Positions 54,535 through 63,327 are shown, counted from the stretch's first letter. The stretch is 64,000 bases of DNA from Bacillota bacterium (GCA_023460955.1 JAEWOH010000036.1:1-64000), one strand, 5' to 3'. Translations and numbers: made by a program. Notes: a model not told the origin generated them from the sequence alone.

Positions 54535-55866
54535 TTAAATTCCAGTATAAGATTTTACAAGCTCTACTAACTCCTCCGATCCAACACAGTTTTCCAGAAG
54601 AAACGATTTTGGGTATTCTCGCATCTCATCCCATGGAATAGATTGCAGCTTGGGTTTGACCAGCATATGTATATACAGCTCATTAAGAAACGCATATAAT
54701 CTGAATGTAAGGAAATCTTTAATGTTTTCACTAACAGTAAAGGAAAACTTATTTTCCACCATTTCAAATATCTCTTTAGCAATAGAAGGATTGCTTCTTC
54801 CTTTTAACTGCCATTTTTGTCTGAATTCAAATGCCATTTTCATCCACCCTGTATCCTCGCTTGGATAAATCATCCCCATTGCTCCGGCATCTTTATAAGT
54901 CCATAAAGTCCATGAAATATCATGTTTTTCGAAAATATCCAGGCAATCTTTTATTAATTCTAGACCTTCCAGTAGTTTATCTTGAGGGAAATGTCCTCCA
55001 GTCTCCCCTACCCATAGAGCCATGCCGGTTTTGTCTCTCAGACGTGTAAAGTATGATATTTTCTCTTCTAATTGCTCTTTTCTTACTTTTGATTCTGTAG
55101 ACAGATAAACATGCTGGCCCGGGTAAAAGTGGAAAGAAATTGCCTGCTGATGTCCACCAAGGTTGTCAAAAATACTGAAATCCTTTGCCCAGTCATTTCC
55201 CTCCAGGAAAATAATATGATTATTATCTACTTCCCTTATCTGATCAATTACTTTCCGATAAAAGCTGTTGAAAGCAAGGATATCAGATACGAAGGCTGGT
55301 TCATTAAGCACATCATAACCTGCTATGATAGAATCATTTCTATATCTTTCAGCAATATGCCCCCAAAGCTTAATAAGTCTTTCCCTTGCCAGAGCATCTT
55401 CCCAGAACTCGCTTACTCCGGCTTCACATCCTCCATGTGAATCCGGATTTTGACCTCCGGGAGAAGAATGCATATCCAGAATGGCAAAAATCTTATATTT
55501 GCGGCAAAGCTCCAGCACTCGGTCTAAATGCTTGAAACCTTTCTTATTATATCTACCTGGTGCCTGGTCATCTTCAAAATGTCTGTAACTGAAAGGAAGT
55601 CTTAAAACGTTTATTCCCAAACTTTTTAACAGTATAAAATCATCTTCATTAATAAAATTGTTCAAAAATTCCTCGAAAAATTGCTCTGCATTTTCCTTAC
55701 CATATACTTCAGAATATGTCTGACGAATTCGCTTTTCGGTACCTGGTATCCTTAACATAAAGTTTTCAATGTTCATCCATGACCCCACTGAAAAGCCTCT
55801 TAGAATTATTTTCTTATTTTTTAGCTTGAATTGTCCGGTTTCCACTTGAATAAATTCATTTTCCAT
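54535..55866 (-). CDS. GH5-family glycoside hydrolase (cytosolic)
   Basis: A 443-residue (beta/alpha)8 hydrolase. Acid/base E189 is in YDVLNEPAF and nucleophile E288 in WVGETGGH. FRLPFSYRHFE-type and DMHSSPGGQN segments fit exo-beta-1,3-glucanase-like GH5 subfamilies more than secreted endoglucanases. There is no signal peptide, dockerin or binding module, so it likely acts on oligosaccharides inside the cell. It lies between the permease and the Cys-rich peptide gene on the same strand, 73 bases after the permease. Confidence 0.88.
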   Translation of the reverse strand: MENEFIQVETGQFKLKNKKIILRGFSVGSWMNIENFMLRIPGTEKRIRQTYSEVYGKENAEQFFEEFLNNFINEDDFILLKSLGINVLRLPFSYRHFEDDQAPGRYNKKGFKHLDRVLELCRKYKIFAILDMHSSPGGQNPDSHGGCEAGVSEFWEDALARERLIKLWGHIAERYRNDSIIAGYDVLNEPAFVSDILAFNSFYRKVIDQIREVDNNHIIFLEGNDWAKDFSIFDNLGGHQQAISFHFYPGQHVYLSTESKVRKEQLEEKISYFTRLRDKTGMALWVGETGGHFPQDKLLEGLELIKDCLDIFEKHDISWTLWTYKDAGAMGMIYPSEDTGWMKMAFEFRQKWQLKGRSNPSIAKEIFEMVENKFSFTVSENIKDFLTFRLYAFLNELYIHMLVKPKLQSIPWDEMREYPKSFLLENCVGSEELVELVKSYTGI

Positions 55867-55939
55867 TTGTTATTCCTCCATTTATAAAGCAAAGACGCAA
55901 TATTTGATTATAACGTAGTCGGAGATACCTATAGCCTCG

Positions 55940-57103
55940 TTACAGCCCCATAGCCAGTAGTAATTGATAAATGTACCCTATTGCAATTCCACCTACCAGA
56001 ATGAATCCAACATACAGAAAAATAGCTCTTTTTTTCATAAAGGCAGTTATTCCTGCAATAACCCATGCACTGGTTGCAGGTCCGGTTATCATAAATGCCA
56101 TCATGGCTCCTCCGCCTGCACCGCCATCCATTAAAGCTTTAATAAGCGGAATTGCTCCTTCGCCGCTGACATATAGAGGAAGACCAATCAGAGCTGCCAA
56201 GGGAACTGAGAATACGCTACTGCCGCTGAATAATGAGAGAATTATTGAAGTTGGGACAAAGGATTGGATAAAATAGCCAAGTGCTACAAAGATTGTGAAA
56301 TAAAGAAGTATTTGCTTCAACCCTACACTTATAAAGGCTTCTCCAATTTCCTTATACTTTATTTTGTTAAGGAATCTCATCACAATATTTTTACTTGAAT
56401 CTTTTGATAGTACTTGGCTAGAAGTAGAGTTTGAGGAACTGCAGCCGCACGTACTACTTGGGCTGACTTTTTCTACTACTGGAATTGTGGTATCGCAAGC
56501 ACACGAACTCCTCGTACTGGCTTGCTTGGGTAATGAAACTGTCGCACTACATCCACACGCAACCTCTGAAATTGTTTGCTTAACATCCGGCTGAGTAGTA
56601 TTGCAGCCACACGTTTGGACTTTGGATTTGTCTGAAAATCGCAACTGATCTTTTAGAAAATTTGTATTTTTTTCAATTATATGTGTTAATCCACCTGAAA
56701 CCAACCCGATTATGACAGAAGCAATTGTAAGAGCAACTGCGAATTTAAAATCAAGTACTCCAGCAATCATAATAAATGTATCTGGACTCATTAGTGGTGA
56801 AGAGGTCAGAAAAGCCATAACAGGCCCCCATGGCAAAGTAGTACTTAGCAAGCCTATAACGACCGCCATAGTACCGCAAGCACAGAGGGGTGTAAATGCT
56901 CCGAAAGCGACGCTAGCAAGTATCGAACCTTTAGGTCTCTCTAAGAATTTCTGTTTAAGCTTTTCAACATTGACATGTACTTTCATTAGCACAGCTGTAA
57001 GTATAGCTAAACTTAATGGTATCCAATTATGACAAAGACTTGTTAGTACTGCGGTAATTGTATCAGCTAATAATACTGATAAAGAATTAATTGATACTTC
57101 CAT
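55940..57103 (-). CDS. ArsP/DUF318-like permease with four CxC repeats
   Basis: A 387-residue permease with four or five helices on each side of a long cytosolic loop. TPLCACGTMAVVIGL (residues 71-85) is the conserved cysteine segment of ArsP-type transporters, which export organoarsenicals or related soft species. The central loop (residues 165-221) carries CGC, CGC, CAC, CGC starting at residues 165, 183, 201 and 219, an exact 18-residue period. ATG 57103 follows AGGAG. It is directly downstream of sigZ, with an ECF-like promoter in between. It is related to the SO_0444 Cu/Zn exporters too, so the substrate is not settled. Confidence 0.88.
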   Translation of the reverse strand: MEVSINSLSVLLADTITAVLTSLCHNWIPLSLAILTAVLMKVHVNVEKLKQKFLERPKGSILASVAFGAFTPLCACGTMAVVIGLLSTTLPWGPVMAFLTSSPLMSPDTFIMIAGVLDFKFAVALTIASVIIGLVSGGLTHIIEKNTNFLKDQLRFSDKSKVQTCGCNTTQPDVKQTISEVACGCSATVSLPKQASTRSSCACDTTIPVVEKVSPSSTCGCSSSNSTSSQVLSKDSSKNIVMRFLNKIKYKEIGEAFISVGLKQILLYFTIFVALGYFIQSFVPTSIILSLFSGSSVFSVPLAALIGLPLYVSGEGAIPLIKALMDGGAGGGAMMAFMITGPATSAWVIAGITAFMKKRAIFLYVGFILVGGIAIGYIYQLLLAMGL

Positions 57104-57143
57104 ATTTGATCATCTCCTAATATATAATTTGGTTTTCATATAT

Positions 57144-57171
57144 TAAGACGATGGATGAATCGGAAAGACTC
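57144..57171 (-). promoter_or_regulatory. ECF-type promoter candidate for the permease
   Basis: On the minus strand GAGTCTTT (containing GTCTTT) is followed after 13 bases by CGTCTTA, about 40 bases before the ATG at 57103. It matches the element before the CCGP peptide, including CAT before the second box and an A/T-rich run after it. Confidence 0.6.
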
Positions 57172-57189
57172 AAAAATTAGTAATTAAAT

Positions 57190-57768
57190 TTAATCAACGT
57201 GACAACAACAGCAACATGCCGGATGAAAATTAATTATGATTCCAAAACGATCAAGTTCAAAATGGCAGCACTTCATCAAGCTCTCTCTTAATAACTGCCG
57301 TCCTCGCTGCACTCGAGACTTTGCTCCGGATACTGATATTCCCAATCTTTTAGCTAATTCCACCTGACTTAAGCCCTCAAATTCTACTAAGTAAAGTGCT
57401 TGTGAGTATTTTTCAGGGAGCTCATCAATCATTCCTCTCAAGCCAGCAGCGACCTCCTGAAAAGGTCCAGCTTCGATCATATCATCTATCGAGTGAACTG
57501 TGTCTTTATTCTCCAATGTAATCGTATTGATATCATCTATTTTAATTTTTTGTTTTCGATAATAATCAATTATTGTATTACGAGTAATTTGATAAACCCA
57601 GCTTCGGACCTTTGAATTTTCTTTGAGAAGATGAATATTTGAGTGGATTTTAATAAAAACATCCTGTAAAATATCTTCTGCCTTTGATGAATTCGATACT
57701 CTACGAGAAATAAATGCTCGAAGTCCCGAACTAAATTCATTCCATATTTGTTCTGTGTCATATTTCAT
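57190..57768 (-). CDS. sigZ: SigZ-like ECF sigma factor with pentacysteine tail
   Basis: A 192-residue sigma-70 of the ECF class. Region 2 is at residues 10-75 (AEDILQDVFIKIH, VRSWVYQITRNTIIDYYRK) and region 4 at about 110-165 (LPEKYSQALYLVEFEGLSQVELAKRLGISVSGAKSRVQRGR). The C-terminal extension has CC at 167-168 and ends in ACCCCCHVD, five consecutive cysteines at 185-189 followed by His190. No anti-sigma gene is adjacent. In metal-sensing ECFs of the CorE type a C-terminal Cys-rich domain binds the metal directly. The position after arsC suggests arsenic. Confidence 0.88.
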   Translation of the reverse strand: MKYDTEQIWNEFSSGLRAFISRRVSNSSKAEDILQDVFIKIHSNIHLLKENSKVRSWVYQITRNTIIDYYRKQKIKIDDINTITLENKDTVHSIDDMIEAGPFQEVAAGLRGMIDELPEKYSQALYLVEFEGLSQVELAKRLGISVSGAKSRVQRGRQLLRESLMKCCHFELDRFGIIINFHPACCCCCHVD

Positions 57769-57810
57769 ACTTTTTACCTACCTTGTATAAAAGGGTTACA
57801 GATTCAAAAC

Positions 57811-58218
57811 CTAAAACAAGCTGTCTATTCTACTTTTCAAGTCTAAAATATTCTGTTCTATTATTTGAGCAGTTTTTATAAACTCACTCTTATCCAAACC
57901 TGTCGGATCATTTAAGCCCCAATCTTCTCTGTACTTACATGGAAGGAAAGGGCAATTAACATTGCACCCCATAGTGATAACAATATCTACAGGTGGAATG
58001 TCCGTTAATAACTTAGACCTATGACTTATGTTCATATCAATACTATATAATTCTTTTATTACAACAACCGCATCTTGATTTATCTGATCCTTTATTTCAG
58101 TCCCTGCTGAGTAGGCTTCGAATTTATCTGCTGCAATTAATTTAGTTATTGCTTCTGCCATTTGTGACCTGCACGAATTATGAACACAGATATAGGCTAC
58201 CTTTATTTTGTTCTGCAT
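57811..58218 (-). CDS. arsC: Arsenate reductase (thioredoxin-coupled, LMW-PTP fold)
   Basis: A 135-residue reductase that converts arsenate to arsenite. The P-loop is CVHNSCRSQ with nucleophile Cys11 and Cys16. The redox loop has Cys85, Cys89 and Cys93 in TMGCNVNCPFLPCKYREDW, typical of the ArsC branch that ends with thioredoxin. DWGLNDPTG is the general-acid Asp region. It lies 11 bases downstream of acr3, so arsenite made here can be exported at once. Confidence 0.95.
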   Translation of the reverse strand: MQNKIKVAYICVHNSCRSQMAEAITKLIAADKFEAYSAGTEIKDQINQDAVVVIKELYSIDMNISHRSKLLTDIPPVDIVITMGCNVNCPFLPCKYREDWGLNDPTGLDKSEFIKTAQIIEQNILDLKSRIDSLF

Positions 58219-58229
58219 AAATAAACTTC

Positions 58230-59294
58230 CTATCCTTTGTTAGATTTTGGAATTCCATTATCCATAAAATACTTCTTTCTCCAGAATAAAGCCACATTCA
58301 CCAATCCAATCATAACCGGCACTTCAACCAATGGTCCTATAACAGCAGTAAACGCTTCTTTAGATTCTATACCAAACACAGCGACTGCTACTGCTATTGC
58401 AAGTTCGAAGTTATTACTTGCTGCTGTAAAGGACAGTGTAGTAGTTTTGCTATAGTCTATACCGGATTTATAGCTTATGAAGAAAGACACTGAGAACATA
58501 ATTATAAAGTAAATAAGTAACGGAACTGCAACTTTTACTACCTCAAGCGGAAGTTGTACGATGTATTGTCCTTTATATGTGAACATAACTATTATTGTAA
58601 ATAGCAGGGCTACAAGTGCTAACGGACTGATTTTAGGTACAAATTTTTTTGAATACCAATCAGTTCCCTTAATTGGTTCAAGAACCAATCTTGTAAGCAT
58701 ACCAAGAATAAATGGAATACCTAGATATATTAACACGGACAACGCAACTTCACCCATTGATATATCAACCTCATAACCTGTAAGTCCAAACACAGGCGGC
58801 AATACAGTTACAAACAGATATGCAAATATTGAATAAAATACAACCTGGAATATGGAATTAAATGCAACCAATGCAGCCGCATACTCACTGTCTCCATCAG
58901 CCAAACTATTCCACACAATAACCATAGCTATGCATCGTGCAAGACCTATGAGAATTAAACCTGTCATCAAAGCTGAATCTGATTTTAAGAATAGTACTGC
59001 CAGTATAAACATCAATATGGGACCAATTACCCAGTTCTGTACTAATGATAAAATTAGAACCTTCGGATTTTTAAATACTTTACCTAATTCCTTATAATTT
59101 ACCTTTGCCAGAGGCGGATACATCATCACAATCAAGCCAATAGCTATTGGCAGTGAAGTAGTTCCAATTGACATTTTAGATAATACATCAGACAATCCGG
59201 GAACTGCCCATCCACATATAATTCCCAACCCCATTGCGAGAAAAATCCATAGAGTTAAGAATCTGTCTAACAATGATAACCTTTGTTGTTTCAA
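58230..59294 (-). CDS. acr3: Arsenite efflux permease Acr3
   Basis: A protein of about 354 residues with about ten membrane helices, in the Acr3 family. FLTLWIFLAMGLGIICGWAVPG at the N-terminus, MYPPLAKVNYKEL, LARCIAMVIVWNSLADGD (the conserved Cys region) and AASNNFELAIAVAVAVFG are all family landmarks. The start is probably TTG 59294, six bases after GGGGGAG; the longer frame from ATG 59309 begins with that ribosome binding site. Second gene of the arsR operon. Confidence 0.94.
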   Translation of the reverse strand: MKQQRLSLLDRFLTLWIFLAMGLGIICGWAVPGLSDVLSKMSIGTTSLPIAIGLIVMMYPPLAKVNYKELGKVFKNPKVLILSLVQNWVIGPILMFILAVLFLKSDSALMTGLILIGLARCIAMVIVWNSLADGDSEYAAALVAFNSIFQVVFYSIFAYLFVTVLPPVFGLTGYEVDISMGEVALSVLIYLGIPFILGMLTRLVLEPIKGTDWYSKKFVPKISPLALVALLFTIIVMFTYKGQYIVQLPLEVVKVAVPLLIYFIIMFSVSFFISYKSGIDYSKTTTLSFTAASNNFELAIAVAVAVFGIESKEAFTAVIGPLVEVPVMIGLVNVALFWRKKYFMDNGIPKSNKG

Positions 59295-59346
59295 ATTTAA
59301 CTCCCCCATTCAAAATATTGAAATATTTACTCATTTTAGTCATAAA

Positions 59347-59487
59347 TTAATTTATTAATTTCATTAACATATTACCTTTTACTTCTTCCGGTTTCCACTC
59401 CACAACAGCAAAATTTCCATTCTCTTCATAACTAGCTCTCCTTTTATTTACAATCACATTTAGATTTATTTCTACAGATGCAGTCAT
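59347..59487 (-). CDS. Possible small ORF overlapping the arsR 3' end
   Basis: A 46-codon minus-strand frame (start ATG 59487) overlaps the last 44 bases of arsR in another frame and fills the gap before acr3. Its second half, ENGNFAVVEWKPEEVKGNML, has amino-acid use like real protein. A separate 16-codon frame in the same gap also has a good ribosome binding site. It may be a remnant of a lost gene between arsR and acr3. Confidence 0.25.
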   Translation of the reverse strand: MTASVEINLNVIVNKRRASYEENGNFAVVEWKPEEVKGNMLMKLIN

Positions 59488-59767
59488 CTGTATCTGTAAA
59501 AAGGTTCATAAGGAATAGAGTTAACTTATTACAATTGGTATTATCCAAAGAGTAATAATTCCAAAGACCTTCTTTTCTGCTTTTAACCAGCCCGCAATCT
59601 ATTAATACCTTCATATGATGTGATAAAGTTGGCTGTGTAAATTCAAACTGCTCCAATATATCACATGCACACTGTTCTCCGCATGACAAAATATCAATGA
59701 TCTTAAGCCTGCCCTGATCTGATAGTGCTTTTATAATTTTTGCATTAGAATCATAATTAAGATTCAC
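59444..59767 (-). CDS. arsR: ArsR-family arsenic repressor
   Basis: A 107-residue winged-helix repressor. The alpha-3 metalloid site is in CGEQCACDILE (Cys-x-Cys), leading to the recognition helix FTQPTLSHHMKVL. Two more Cys groups are at the C-terminus (CICRNKSKCDCK). The start is GTG 59767 after AAGGAGTG. It heads arsR-acr3-arsC. The promoter region on the minus strand contains ATCAATACATCAAT, resembling ArsR half-sites, but it is not a clean palindrome. Confidence 0.93.
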   Translation of the reverse strand: MNLNYDSNAKIIKALSDQGRLKIIDILSCGEQCACDILEQFEFTQPTLSHHMKVLIDCGLVKSRKEGLWNYYSLDNTNCNKLTLFLMNLFTDTDDCICRNKSKCDCK

Positions 59768-60227
59768 TTCATCACTCCTTATATTGATGTATTGATATAT
59801 ATCTATATTTAATATATATAACTATCTGAAAATCGTCAATACGAACTGTGTATTTATTGTGAAATTTGTCATCATATTTACTATAGTCTATATAATTTCA
59901 TTTTATGTGCAACCCAGCTTAAATGTTCAAGTATTCTCGAATAATAGTGATTAAGCTTAATATTAGTCTAGAAGTTCATTATATGAAAGAAGCTGTCCAA
60001 CACAGCCCCTTTTTACTTATTAGCAGCATTTATTTTTTGATTTGTGGAGCAAAAGGAAACTTCGACCACTGTTGCTTCAAGAACTTTTGACACTTCTGCT
60101 AATGCTTCGTCAAGGTTTGTATCATAAGTGACATAATACCTTTTGTCCCGTAAAAAAACATTGGATTTACATTTGAAACCTGACTATAATTAGGTAGAAT
60201 TTCCCAGACTTAGATTTTTACTAGGCA
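59768..60227. other. Regulatory and degraded spacer upstream of arsR
   Basis: 460 bases that include the arsR promoter region, a minus-strand hairpin (GCTGT/ACAGC around 59992-60006) and a remnant reading frame (60013-60183). No intact gene is present. Confidence 0.5.
60013..60183 (-). pseudogene. C-terminal remnant of an unidentified gene
   Basis: A minus-strand frame between two stops has no ATG but reads as real protein: RDKRYYVTYDTNLDEALAEV and, further on, ATVVEVSFCSTN, ending at TAA. It appears to be the truncated tail of a gene lost between the methyltransferase and arsR. I do not recognise the family. Confidence 0.4.
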
Positions 60228-60845
60228 TCAATATTTCACTGCTATACCCTTATATAAATAACCTGCCAGTTTTATCATATCTTTGCTGTAAAATTGTTCG
60301 ATAAACTCAAAGTTAAAACCATTTTTATATATGATATCTTTTATATCACGGTTTAAGTTACAGCCGTCTGATGGTATTTTATAAAATGGATTAATAAAAT
60401 TTTGCAATTTACTAATTTTTGTGTCAGCGCTCAATCCATGCTCAAGGAAAATCAATTTACCATCAGACTTTAAAACACGATAGAGCTCCTGTATGGCAGC
60501 ATCAACATTATCAATACTGCACAAGGTAAACGTACTCACTACAGTATCAAATGTATTGCTTTCAAAAGGCAATATTTCGGCATTTAACAATTTTAGATGA
60601 ACTTTTATGTTTGATTTATCAACTCTTTTTTGAGCTAACGAATTCATTCCTGCATTTGTATCTATAACGGTAATTTCTTTTGTTTCGGAGGGATAACAAG
60701 TAAGGTTTAATCCAGTCCCAAAGCCTATCTCTAATACTTCCCCACTAACAGCTTTCAAAACTTCCTTTCTATACTTCATTACCTCTGGTGTTGAAAGTAT
60801 ATTATCAATAATCCTGGGATAGATATATTTTGTATAAAATGCCAT
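60228..60845 (-). CDS. Class I SAM-dependent methyltransferase
   Basis: A 205-residue methyltransferase of the UbiE/METTL7-like group. SGEVLEIGFGTGLNLTCYP is motif I, VIDTNAGM the acidic loop, and SDGKLIFLEHGLSAD motif III. SDGCNLNRDIKDII near residue 165 resembles the conserved GC(x)xxR segment of METTL7-type thiol methyltransferases. It is 83 bases downstream of cadA on the same strand. The substrate could be a lipid, thiol or metalloid. Confidence 0.8.
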   Translation of the reverse strand: MAFYTKYIYPRIIDNILSTPEVMKYRKEVLKAVSGEVLEIGFGTGLNLTCYPSETKEITVIDTNAGMNSLAQKRVDKSNIKVHLKLLNAEILPFESNTFDTVVSTFTLCSIDNVDAAIQELYRVLKSDGKLIFLEHGLSADTKISKLQNFINPFYKIPSDGCNLNRDIKDIIYKNGFNFEFIEQFYSKDMIKLAGYLYKGIAVKY

Positions 60846-60928
60846 TTGTTATCCTTCCTCCGCTTTTTGATATTATTATGCATTCAGGTTTCTATTTGTA
60901 TATTTTCAATGCGCCTTTTAATTTTATC

Positions 60929-63283
60929 CTAGATATTATCAACCTTCATAACACGCATTGAATTCAATACAGCTATTACCGTTACGCCTACATCTGCAAA
61001 TACTGCCTCCCATATGGTAGCAACCCCGCCTGCTCCAAGGAGAAGTACTATACCCTTTATAACCATTGCAAATATTATATTCTGCCATACAATATTTCTA
61101 GTATGCTTTGATATCTTAATGACACTTACTATCTTTGAAGGTTCATCCGTCATTAATACTACATCTGCAGCTTCTATTGCTGCATCAGAACCAACACCTC
61201 CCATTGCAATTCCCACATCTGCACGTGCAAGGACAGGAGCATCGTTAATACCGTCACCTACAAATATCAGTTTTCCTTTTGGTGATTTTTGCTTATCCAG
61301 CAGTTCTAGTTTCTCAACCTTCTGGTTTGGCAACAATTCAGCATATACTTCATCCAAGCCTAATTCTCTGCCTATTCTTTCCCCAACAGCTTTATTATCA
61401 CCCGTCAGCATAACAAGCTTTCTGACACCAATTCTTTTTAGTGAATTAATTGCATTTTTGCTATCCTCTTTAACCTCGTCAGATATTACAATGTATCCGG
61501 CATATTTTCCATCAATAGCTATGTGAACCACTGTACCGATTTCGTCAGCAGCTTCATAAGAGATGTTTTCCTTAACCATAAGTTTGGCATTTCCCACAAG
61601 AACAAGCTTATTCTTAAAATTTACTTTGATGCCGTGTCCCGAAATTTCTTCATAATCTGAAATTTCACTTTTATCTACTTCCTTACCATAAGCTTTTATA
61701 ATTGAAAGTGCTATTGGGTGATTGGAATAGCTTTCAGCGTATGCAGCATATTCCAGTAGATTGATGCCGTCTAAGTTTCCGGAAGCATTTACTTTTGTAA
61801 CCTTGAAAACCCCTTTTGTCAGGGTTCCTGTTTTGTCAAACACTACTGTATCAACATTGTTTAAAGCTTCAAGATAGTTACTTCCTTTAATGAGGATACC
61901 ATTTTTAGAGGCACCGCCTATACCTCCGAAAAAGCCTAACGGAATTGATATTACCAAAGCACATGGGCACGAAACTACAAGGAATACCAATGCTCTGTTT
62001 ATCCAATCAGAAAAGGTAGCTCCATTAATAAACAACGGTGGGATAATCGCTAAAGCGACAGCTGCAAATACAACAAAAGGTGTATAGTACTTTGCAAACT
62101 TGGTAATAAAGTTTTCTGTTGGAGCTTTCTTGCTGCTTGCATTTTGAACAAGATCAAGTATTTTAGATACCGTAGACTCTCCAAATTCCTTAGTGACCTC
62201 AATGGTTAACAAACCATTTTTATTGATAGAACCCGAAAGAACGTCGTTACCTGCCTCAACTTCTCTAGGCACAGATTCACCGGTCAGTGCTGAAGTATCC
62301 AGCATGGATTTTCCTTCAATTACTTTACCATCCAAGGGTACTTTTTCTCCCGGTTTAACGAGAATTACGTCACCAATACCAACTTGGTCTGGGGCAACTT
62401 TTTTGACTTCATCTCCTATCTTTAGATTGGCGAAGTCAGGACGGATATCCATCAAGGCAGCAATAGACTTTCGTGATCGGTTAACTGCCATATCCTGAAA
62501 GAACTCACCTACCTGGTAAAACAACATTACCGCTACGCCTTCGGGAAATTCTTTAATCGAAAAGGCTCCAATTGTAGCGATACCCATAAGGAAATTCTCA
62601 TCAAAAACCTGTCCGCGAATTATATTTCTGCCGGCTTTTAAGAGAACTTCACCGCCTACTAATAAATAACTGATGAAATACACGCCAAACTCGACCCAAA
62701 ACGGTAATTTGAATAATAGAGCTATAAAAAATAAAGCTGCTCCTATACCGATAATCAACAGCTTCCTTTTATCAACTTCTTCAATACTGTCTTGCTGGTC
62801 TTCACCATGTAAATCCTCAACTACCTTAAATCCAGGTTCAATCCGACTGCCGATTTTCGATGCTTGCTCGATAATTACATTAAGTTCACTTTTATTATTT
62901 ACTTCAAGAAATAGTTTTTTAGTTGCAAAATCCACATTTGCCGCCTTTACACCTGGTAAAGCCTTAATTTCATTTTCTATTTTGGCTGCACAATTAGCAC
63001 AGCTCAAGCCAATGAGTATCAGTGCCTTCTTTTCAGGCTTTGCTATTACTTTTTCATTAACGACAACTTGGGGTTCCAGCTTTTTTATAATACTATTTGC
63101 GCTGGAAATGATATCATCAATTATTCCACCCTCTTCTGTTTCTATGGTAAGTGTTTTTGTAGCAAAATTCATTGATGCAGAGTTCACTCCATTTATTTTA
63201 TTAACGTTTGCTTCAATTTTTGCAGCACAATTAGCGCAATCAAGTCCCTCAAGAATAAATTCTTTTTTAATCCCCTTAGCCAT
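60929..63283 (-). CDS. cadA: Heavy-metal-exporting P1B-type ATPase (CadA/ZntA-like)
   Basis: A 784-residue pump for Cd2+, Zn2+ or Pb2+. Two N-terminal HMA domains each have CxxC (GLDCANCAAK at about 13-22 and GLSCANCAAK at about 92-101). The catalytic core has TGES, the membrane SCPCALV, phosphorylation site DKTGTLTKG, HPIA-type nucleotide site (NHPIALS) and GDGINDAPVLARADVGIAMG. CPC plus the ArsR/CadC regulator upstream points to divalent soft metals and not Cu+. It lies 44 bases after cadC. Confidence 0.95.
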   Translation of the reverse strand: MAKGIKKEFILEGLDCANCAAKIEANVNKINGVNSASMNFATKTLTIETEEGGIIDDIISSANSIIKKLEPQVVVNEKVIAKPEKKALILIGLSCANCAAKIENEIKALPGVKAANVDFATKKLFLEVNNKSELNVIIEQASKIGSRIEPGFKVVEDLHGEDQQDSIEEVDKRKLLIIGIGAALFFIALLFKLPFWVEFGVYFISYLLVGGEVLLKAGRNIIRGQVFDENFLMGIATIGAFSIKEFPEGVAVMLFYQVGEFFQDMAVNRSRKSIAALMDIRPDFANLKIGDEVKKVAPDQVGIGDVILVKPGEKVPLDGKVIEGKSMLDTSALTGESVPREVEAGNDVLSGSINKNGLLTIEVTKEFGESTVSKILDLVQNASSKKAPTENFITKFAKYYTPFVVFAAVALAIIPPLFINGATFSDWINRALVFLVVSCPCALVISIPLGFFGGIGGASKNGILIKGSNYLEALNNVDTVVFDKTGTLTKGVFKVTKVNASGNLDGINLLEYAAYAESYSNHPIALSIIKAYGKEVDKSEISDYEEISGHGIKVNFKNKLVLVGNAKLMVKENISYEAADEIGTVVHIAIDGKYAGYIVISDEVKEDSKNAINSLKRIGVRKLVMLTGDNKAVGERIGRELGLDEVYAELLPNQKVEKLELLDKQKSPKGKLIFVGDGINDAPVLARADVGIAMGGVGSDAAIEAADVVLMTDEPSKIVSVIKISKHTRNIVWQNIIFAMVIKGIVLLLGAGGVATIWEAVFADVGVTVIAVLNSMRVMKVDNI

Positions 63284-63327
63284 AATATCACTTCTTTCTC
63301 TGATCTATTTATAAGTGTAATTCATTT

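Noticed and set aside
55887..55900. Third copy of the ECF-like promoter before the GH5 gene
   Set aside because: GCGTCTTT is present, but no CGTCTTA lies 13 bases downstream and the element is too close to the start codon to act as a full promoter.
61014..63314. Several plus-strand frames across cadA
   Set aside because: All are shadows of the P-type ATPase coding sequence; composition is Ser/Thr/Ala-rich and no family is recognisable.
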